Of a stretch of DNA of 64,000 nucleotides, positions 58,801 through 64,000 are shown in pieces (position 1 is the stretch's first letter; every line of letters starts with the position of its first letter). Below the pieces are notes generated by a model. It saw nothing but the letters and a program-made list of their open reading frames with translations, ran no database searches and was not told the origin of the DNA. Source of the DNA: Ostrinia nubilalis. Its lineage: Eukaryota; Arthropoda; Insecta; Lepidoptera; Crambidae. The position numbers and the translations under genes are program-made. The DNA lies in assembly GCF_963855985.1 (NCBI RefSeq), contig NC_087107.1, positions 2,046,001-2,110,000 on the forward strand, read 5' to 3'.

Positions 58801-59758
58801 TCCTTATCGCTCGCGCGTAATTATATTGCTGTCGTGACTGTGCGACGGGCGCCCGCAGTGAGTGTGCGAGCGCGACAGCAACATAATTACGCGCGAGCGA
58901 TAAGGATGGGTAGCTTGGCTAACAGCTGGAAGTTTTAGTATTTATCGTTAAGTGACACAACCCTTAAAACGCACCGAACTGCTTATGAGAACAGCGGCAT
59001 GAGGTCTTACCAGATGAAAGTGTTTTGACCTATCTAGAGCTGAATGAAGCAACGTTCAAAACGCACTGAGCTGCTTATGAGGACAGCGTGAAGGCTGGCG
59101 GCTTCGTCAGTGAGTAACTTAGTTACCCATTCTTCCTTTCAGCCAGATGACACCCTCTGCTAGACATAGGCTTCCCCCCAAAAATTTCTACAATAACCGG
59201 TCTTGCGCTGCTTGCATCCAAGTGCTTGGCGCGTTGTTCACCAGTGAGGCCACTGGCTGAAAGCGTTCTTGTCAAGATATTAGGTAACTATACTGTAGCT
59301 GGGATCATCCAGCCTGTCCATCAGAACAGTCGCATATCTAAAGATTCCGGGTTTGATTCTCAATGGGGGAAAAATATTCCGTGTGCTTTGTCTTCGGCAA
59401 GCTGACCAGTAGACTTTGCCATCTTTAATTGTAATTTGTGATGAACACGAATGAAACTCAGTCCGTAAATCATTAAGTATTGGATGAAACTGGCCTATAA
59501 TCCAACTATAAATACAATGCAGGGGAAAAATCCAGTAGTAAAAATTCAAATTTTGTTTCAGTAAACAAAGTGACCGACGTATCAGTAGCACCTGGGCCCC
59601 CCGATTCTGCGGACACCCTCACGATGTCCCTGTTTACTACCGACATCACCGGCGCACAGAAGAAAAGTGAAGTCCTCATAGAAAAGGAAAAAGCCATCCA
59701 GCTGCTGAAGGAACTGAAAACTGCTTATAGCAAAATGGAAGAGTTGAATGCTGAATAA
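52848..59758 (+). CDS. COMMD4: COMM domain-containing protein 4-like gene, COMM core exon not found
   Basis: Exons read from splice sites: 52848-52850 (ATG only, then GTAAGT), 53433-53558, 57963-58002, 58534-58737 and 59562-59758 (TAA at 59756). Phases agree at every junction and give 189 residues. The N-terminus MKFKFCSDGDCPFWALAGLH matches COMMD4 (F-x-F-C-D-x-D-C-P-x-W), exon 4 (EECARACACIRWV to LGVPRAHAAALADAL) matches the helical domain, and the last exon matches the C-terminal MSL and LLKELKTAYSKMEEL. The stretch of about 35 residues with the COMM-core Trp-x-x-Asp-Tyr expected between exons 4 and 5 is missing. COMMD proteins form the Commander trafficking complex and regulate NF-kB. A 22 nt piece (52829-52850) after TTTTGTTACAG could be an exon or the transcription start. 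AATAAA lies at 59848. Confidence 0.85.
53179..53305. mobile_element. MITE in COMMD4 intron 1
   Basis: Ends AAGGCTGGGTTGCAC and GTGAAACCACAGCCTTA, with internal TTTGACTTTAAC/GTCAAAGTTA complements. A related half-element is in TRAIP intron 3 (about 61650-61720, GGCTGTTGCACCACCTAACT). Confidence 0.7.
53590..53745 (+). mobile_element. RTE-like LINE 3' end in COMMD4 intron 2
   Basis: CTCATAAAGGTAGCGCGAAG, GGGAATCTTTGGGGGAGACC and TTCAGCAGTTGACGTCTTAA, with a GATGATGATGAT tail. Starts about 30 bp after the donor of exon 2. Confidence 0.8.
53865..54121. mobile_element. Palindromic MITE with TCCGTCAGACA ends
   Basis: Outer ends TCCGTCAGACA and TGTCTGACGGA; inner arms GTTGAGTTGAAATGTCGCG and CGCCGTTTCAACTCGA around GTGACGT. 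In COMMD4 intron 2. Confidence 0.75.
54190..54376 (-). mobile_element. Helitron-like element, family 2 (CTAG end lost)
   Basis: TACGTGGACCTCGTTTTACC, CCCTTAGGGGCTGAATTTTG, GTGAGCACCTACGTTCTAAA, CTTTCGCTTTTATAGAGATA. In COMMD4 intron 2. Confidence 0.7.
55060..55270. repeat. GC-rich interspersed repeat
   Basis: GC-rich block with GGGGCCTACCCACTAAAACC and AGACGGTGTCCACCGGAGCC. A shorter relative at about 19610-19690 shares GGCCTACCCAC-AAAACC and ACGGTGTCCAC. Possibly a LINE 5' or 3' region; the class is not recognised. Confidence 0.5.
55464..56220. mobile_element. DNA element with ~28 bp inverted ends, containing a Helitron piece
   Basis: TCAGCGTCAAATAGTTCGTG, then ACACCCAAAGTA, on the left; CTTTGGGTGTCACGAACTAT, then TTGACGCTGA, on the right. 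The interior includes a Helitron-like CCAGCTTTTGCCCACGACTT segment at about 55842. Short open frames inside are not recognised. In COMMD4 intron 2. Confidence 0.75.
56221..57962 (+). other. Rest of COMMD4 intron 2
   Basis: AT-rich intron ending TTGTTTCTTCGCAG at 57962. Apart from the Helitron-like copy at 56903 no feature is recognised. Confidence 0.5.
56903..57085 (-). mobile_element. Helitron-like element, family 2
   Basis: CTAGCAGCCGCCCGCGACTT, TTTACCCCCTTAGGGGTGGA, TAGTGAGCACCTACGTTCTA, GATGAGTGAGTCAGTC. Confidence 0.8.
58696..59118 (+). repeat. Local duplications of the 3' end of COMMD4 exon 4
   Basis: The exon 4 end plus donor (58696-58747, GCTTATGAGGACAGCGTGAA and TGGCGGCTTCGTCAG) recurs at 59068-59118 with only a few changes, including a donor-like GTGAGTAAC. 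A shorter piece (ACTGCTTATGAGAACAGCGGC) is at 58978-58998. Both extra copies lie in intron 4. Confidence 0.85.
58754..58935. mobile_element. Palindromic MITE in COMMD4 intron 4
   Basis: CCATCCTTATCGCTCGCGCG with AATTATATTGCTGTCG pairs with CGACAGCAACATAATT and CGCGCGAGCGATAAGGATGG around a GC-rich centre. It starts 17 bp after the exon 4 donor. Second copy at 32112-32262. Confidence 0.8.
59140..59262 (-). mobile_element. RTE-like LINE 3' end fragment in COMMD4 intron 4
   Basis: CTTTCAGCCAGATGACACCC, CTAGACATAGGCTTCCCCCC, CCGGTCTTGCGCTGCTTGCA: a diverged tail in reverse orientation. Confidence 0.7.
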
Positions 59759-59847
59759 AAAAACTTTTTTTCTACATTCCTACTTAAAATAGTTATTCAT
59801 TACTGTTTGTTTTGTATTTAATCTCTAGGGAAATAATTTATAATATT

Positions 59848-59853
59848 AATAAA
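59848..59853 (+). terminator. COMMD4: Poly(A) signal of COMMD4
   Basis: AATAAA 90 bases after the stop codon; an alternative overlaps the stop itself (59754-59759). Confidence 0.6.
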
Positions 59854-59859
59854 TATAGT

Positions 59860-60433
59860 GTATTAAATATTTTGGGCGTTTTACTAATTTGAACATAATT
59901 CAAGTTATTTAAAAAAATTAAATCACTGTAATTTATTTTACATCGATTAATTTATTTCAATTTGTGTGTGCGTGCGTAGCATAAGTCGCATCACTAGTCT
60001 ATGCACAGATTAAAAAATTGATTGATGTTATTAAAAAGTAAAAAGTCAATAACACGATTTTTGAGATTTTTATTTTATTTGTGAATTTAATCTTTTGTAG
60101 GTAGATTAAAATGAATGGAAATATTGTTGAATTCGTGATCATCAATCACGCTTAATTTTAGTGTATTACATTATAACTATGAATTATAATTTTTTCTTAC
60201 GACGTAAATAGGATTCTATTCGTACTCAAATTAATTGGCGGTAAGTATTAAAAATTCTGTTTCAATGGGTTTGTTTAACTTCATTCTGTAATAAACAATT
60301 TGAAAAAGTAAATTTGTTATTGTTGTCTTTATTTTATTGAATTTATTAGAGTAAACAAACAAACATAACCTCAAAATGTAAACAGTGAACATCGCTCTAC
60401 CTGTGGCTCTAGTTTACCTTTTATTTTTAGGAG
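59860..60433 (+). promoter_or_regulatory. Intergenic region holding the TRAIP promoter
   Basis: About 0.57 kb of AT-rich DNA between the COMMD4 poly(A) signal and the TRAIP ATG. No TATA/Inr pair stands out. TTTATTTTTAG just before the ATG (60421-60430) could be an acceptor of a 5' UTR intron. Confidence 0.4.
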
Positions 60434-63400
60434 ATGCATATTTTATGCACAATCTGTAGTGACCTCGTGAACCAAGCTGAGAACATCTTCGCGACCAAAT
60501 GTGGGCACATTTTTCATCATCATTGTCTGGCACAGTGGATCGAAAGGTAAAACTTGCTAATTCTTGCTGACAAACTTCAATGGATACCAAATTACCTAGA
60601 TATGAAACCATTTACCATATCATAATATGATCATGATCTTCATTCTTTTTGGACAGTTAAAAGTGGTCCCTAAATAGACATGAAAATCTATCAATGATTA
60701 GACTTTTTTGACTACCAGTGAGTCAGTATTAAATGCTCTTAAGATTGTAATTTTAAGTATAATATTCATGGTATTATTTTCTTATATGAAATCTGAGGTG
60801 GAATTGTGTAATGCGATCGTAATCATTTGACAGTTCATAACATACGATAAAGTCAGTTAAACAAAGCATTTGACAGAATTATCGTACGCTATGAACTGTC
60901 AAATGATAACGATTGCTTTACACAATTCCACCTCAGATCAAAATCCTGCCCACAATGCCGCCACAAAGTCACAGACAAGTGCATGTTCCGTATCTACCCG
61001 ACCATATCCAACGAGAGCACTGGCGAAGACGTGACCACGCTGCAGTCCCGTCTTGACGATGCCCAACTTCAGCTGCGGCAACAGAAAGCTTCGGCTAAGG
61101 ATAAGGAGGATAAACTGACTGCAATCACTACGGAGTTGAAAAAGAATGAGTTTGTATTTGCTGAATTAATTGAGTTTTAAAATTTTTTGTTTAGACCTTC
61201 ATGTTACTTCAGACATAAATTTTCAAACCAATAATGATAACAATCATAGACAGAATTGTATGTGGTCTGAGTAATTTGAGAAACTTATCTTTGATAATTT
61301 GATAAACTTACTAATTTCCTGATAATTTTTATAATATCTATGCAATATATGCACATTTATAATATCTATCCAAAGCCTTGGTTAACTTTCATTATTGTAT
61401 TAACAAGATTTTTTTATAAGTTAATTTTATTTCATACTTAAATTATAATTACAGGGAACTGTTAAAAAACTTAGAAAAGAAATTAGTGACCAGAGAATCT
61501 GCAATATCCGCCCTCAAAGAGCAGCTTGACTACGTCAAAATACAAAATAAGGAAACAAACAGACTGAAAGAAGAAAACGAAAGGCTCAATAAGAATATGC
61601 AGACTTTAAATGGGTAAGAAATAAACCATAATTTGTCCTATTTTAGTAAGGCTGTTGCACCACCTAACTTTAACAACATAATCAGTATTTTTTGTATGGA
61701 GTTTGACAGATTTTTGACGTTTGTTATTTAGTTATCAGCAGTAGTAGTACGCTAGAATGTCATTTAAGCATTATTTTAGATCTTGTCTTTGTTACATGCC
61801 TAAAATTATTACTTTTTCAGTTTACAGAAAGTCCTAAATGCTACCAGTGATGAAGTGGAGCAGATGTTACAGGGATACACAGATGTTAGGACTGTAGCCA
61901 CGTTTGCCACGGCATTGAAAAGGTATTGACATTGAAAAATAAAATCAAATTTTCTATGACTGATTGACCTGATAATAAGCGACAGCGTACATTGCGACAA
62001 ATGGCGGGACAGACGCGGCCACAAGACTTGTGCGTGCGTCATTTCATATAATATTAGTTGTCGTCGCGACTCCGCGACGTGTCGCGGCGATAATATGAAA
62101 TGACGTGACGCTTATGATGATGATATTGAGTGGTGGAAGTCTACATCGGGACAAAAACACTCAAAAGCACTCATTCAGGGATATAGCAACAAAGTAACTA
62201 AGGAACTGCTAAAGTTCAAAAGATACAAAGCCTGTGCAGTGACTAGAATATTAACCGGCCACTGCAAACTAAACAAACGTAAATCAAACATGAACATGAC
62301 CGAGGAAACTCTGTGCAGATTCTGCCATACAGAAGAAGAAACGGCCATGCATGTTCTTTGCTCATGCTTCCCGCTTATGAGCAAAAGAAGTATCCATCTC
62401 GGGCGACACATCATGCACCCGGATGAGATAGCAGATATCACGCTCCAAAGAATCTGGAAATTTATAGACTCAACGGGACTAAGCAGTGAACTCTTAAAGA
62501 CAAGGGCTGCCACAATAGATCAAACCTGGTCGAGTTGGCGCAAGTAAAGGCCCAAAAACCAACAATATGATGATGATGTTCCACTTAAGAATGCAATCAT
62601 ATCTTGTCTATAAAGATTAATATTGTAATTACACGTTTTCAGAGCCCTATGTGAATCAGAATCAAAGAAGAATGAAACAAGGGACAGGTTACAGGCAGCA
62701 AAACAGCAAATTGGTGTAGAGAAAAACAATGTTGCTGACCTGCAAGCAAAATTACTGTAAGTAACCTTTAAAAATACATTTCTTATCACCTTTAGGCCAC
62801 ACACATCACAATAACCTGAAGATTCGCGTTTTCACGGTGTGTATAACCCGAAGATTCGCATTATCACGGTTTGTGAAGCCAAGTATTCGCATACAGTCGG
62901 TTAGCTAGGAGAGAATTTTTGTATCGCTTTTTTGTGTGTGCACTAAAGGTTTTAAATAAATATACTTCAGTACTTTTTTGCATACTCGCAAGGACTTCGC
63001 TCCTCTATCACCTGAATGTTATTGTTATGTGTGTGGCCCAGGCTTTACAACAGGCAGACTTATCTTAAAATTGATTATTACTAATGATCTAATATTTGTA
63101 ACTCCTTCTTTTATTTTGTAAAATTTAATTTATCTTACTTATGAATTAATTCAGCAAAATATACCTTTGTTTATTATACTTAATACTTGCTATGCCCTTA
63201 CAGGGTGCATGTGATGTACTACCCTACCATTTACCAACTGTCAAACCACACATGTAATGCAATAAATGATTTGATTTGAAAAAAATAATTGAGCATCACC
63301 CAATGAACAATCATTTCTGTACCCACAGGCAGTTAGAAGAAAAACTAACGCACGCGAACCGAAAGAACGAGTTGCTATTGAACAAGCGGAAAATCAGCGA

Positions 63401-63674
63401 TGTGGCCAATAGTGAACGGGACGCCACACCCAGCCCCAAACAACATAAGGCCAGCCCGCGGCTTAACGAAGCCATTATTATACACGACAACAATGACAGC
63501 TTTGTGAGTAGAAACAATAGAATCCTATTAAAACATAATGTTAATATTATAATCAAGCGAAAGATCAGCGACGTAGCCAATAGTGAACGGGACGCCACAC
63601 CCAGCCCCAAACAGCATAAGGCCAGCCCGCGGCTTAATGAAGCCATTATCATACACGACAACAATGTCAGCTTT
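60434..63674 (+). CDS. TRAIP: TRAIP / no poles (nopo) RING E3 ubiquitin ligase, 3' end beyond the window
   Basis: Exons: 60434-60546, 60937-61149, 61455-61613, 61821-61922, 62643-62756 and 63329-63503, all joining in phase 2, giving 292 residues before the gene leaves the window or splices on. Residues 5-45 form a C3H2C3 RING (Cys5, Cys8, Cys23, His25, His28, Cys31, Cys42, Cys45; CTICSDLV then KCGHIFHHHC and CPQCR). The rest is a long charged coiled coil (LQSRLDDAQLQLRQQKASAK and similar), as in TRAIP. The family acts in the nucleus at stalled replication forks, ubiquitinating the CMG helicase; Drosophila nopo guards early embryonic mitoses. The donor of exon 2 (GA|GTTTGT) is weak. The last exon is tandemly duplicated (63558-63674), and the C-terminal third known from animals is not in the window. 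Confidence 0.92.
60791..60938. mobile_element. Palindromic MITE at the TRAIP intron 1/exon 2 border
   Basis: Left arm ATCTGAGGTGGAATTGTGTA (from 60791) and right arm ending TACACAATTCCACCTCAGAT (to 60938) are inverted repeats, and complementarity continues inward through ATCATTTGACAGTTCATA. The right end overlaps the splice acceptor CCTCAG (ending 60936) and the first two bases of exon 2. Confidence 0.85.
61965..62110. mobile_element. GC-rich palindromic MITE in TRAIP intron 4
   Basis: TGCGTGCGTCATTTCATATAA and ATATGAAATGACGTGACGC face each other around TCGTCGCGACTCCGCGACG, and GATAATAAGCGACAGCG begins the block. Boundaries approximate. Confidence 0.6.
62112..62580 (+). mobile_element. LINE reverse transcriptase C-terminal fragment in TRAIP intron 4
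   Basis: Plus-strand frame 62239-62547 contains RILTGHCKLNKRKSNMNMTE, then LCRFCHTEEETAMHVLCSCF, the CxxC-H-C pattern near the C-terminus of many insect LINE polyproteins (after the RNase H region), and ends WSSWRK before a GATGATGATG tail. The upstream part is frameshifted. It is in the sense orientation of the host gene. Confidence 0.8.
63388..63674 (+). repeat. TRAIP: In-frame 171 bp tandem duplication of a TRAIP exon
   Basis: Copy 1 (63388-63503) and copy 2 (63559-63674) encode KRKISDVANSERDATPSPKQ and HKASPRLNEAIIIHDNN with Asp in copy 1 and Val in copy 2, each followed by SF and a GTGAGT donor. Unit length is 171 bp (57 codons), so the frame runs through both copies and the spacer before a stop at 63687. 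Seven of eight differences within the shared codons are synonymous. Confidence 0.9.
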
Positions 63675-63742
63675 GTGAGTAGAAACTAGCCACCTTACTA
63701 ATTAAAAGTTACATGTATTTAATAGTTTAGTTTATTATTAGA

Positions 63743-63957
63743 CTAGCTTTCCGCCCGCGGCTTCGCCCGCGTGGAATTTTGTCTGTCACAGAAAAACTAT
63801 CGCGCGCGTCCCTGTTTCAAGAACCGGGATAAAAACTATCCTATGTCCTTTCCTGGGACTCAAACTATCTCTATGCCAAATTTCATCAAAATCGGTTCAG
63901 TGGTTTAGGCGTGAAAGCAAGCAAGACCGAATTACTTTCGCATTTATAATATTAGTA
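63743..63957 (-). mobile_element. Helitron-like element, family 1
   Basis: CTAGCTTTCCGCCCGCGGCT on the left, TTTCGCATTTATAATATTAG on the right; well preserved, about 70 bp downstream of the second exon copy. Confidence 0.85.
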
Positions 63958-64000
63958 TAGATTTCTATATTAGTATTAAGCCTAGGCGCAGACGTGGCGC

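Noticed and set aside
62239..62547. Extra TRAIP exon coding a CxxC...HxxxxC zinc finger
   Set aside because: The pattern is that of a LINE C-terminus, has no suitable acceptor/donor, and the TRAIP exons on either side join in phase without it.

Overview
The window looks like moth (Lepidoptera) nuclear DNA. It is AT-rich with short exons in long introns, and it carries typical lepidopteran interspersed repeats: Helitron-like elements ending in a GC hairpin plus CTAG, tRNA-derived SINEs, RTE- and CR1/Jockey-like LINE tails, and hAT, Tc1/mariner and Harbinger-like MITEs. The strongest taxonomic clue is a neuropeptide precursor with three kinin peptides of the type first described as helicokinins in noctuid moths (FSPWG- and FSAWG-amide). 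No sequence search was run; family names come from motif recognition.

Layout: 1-23.7 kb is repeat-rich with no recognisable coding gene; a minus-strand first exon/promoter may sit at 16.0-16.2 kb. The intronless coding region of a Pin1/dodo prolyl isomerase is at 24.1-24.6 kb (+), probably with a non-coding exon at about 23.8 kb. The kinin precursor is at 26.3-27.4 kb (-), convergent with Pin1; a TATA/Inr/CCAAT promoter and a small 5' UTR exon at 35.7-35.8 kb (-) are its likely start, giving an 8.3 kb intron. A GC-rich candidate first exon (+) is at 36.6-36.9 kb. 39-51 kb is a transposon graveyard: a tandem array with filled and empty MITE sites, a four-level nest of transposons (41.26-46.85 kb), and a very long inverted repeat (two ~847 bp arms, 48.07-50.76 kb) flanked by a 7 bp direct repeat. 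52.8-59.8 kb (+) holds a COMMD4-like gene in five exons. 60.4 kb to the right edge (+) holds the 5' part of a TRAIP/nopo RING E3 ligase gene.

The four recognised genes have unrelated roles: proline isomerisation after phospho-Ser/Thr, diuretic/myotropic hormone, COMMD/Commander-type adaptor, and replication-associated ubiquitin ligase. They do not form a pathway. COMMD4 and TRAIP lie head-to-tail, about 0.7 kb apart.

Most notable: a MITE whose terminal repeat supplies the 3' splice site of TRAIP exon 2; an in-frame 171 bp duplication of a later TRAIP exon whose copies differ almost only at synonymous sites; a COMMD4 gene in which the exon for the core of the COMM domain cannot be found while the preceding exon's 3' end is duplicated; and the long inverted repeat, which could give hairpin RNA if transcribed.
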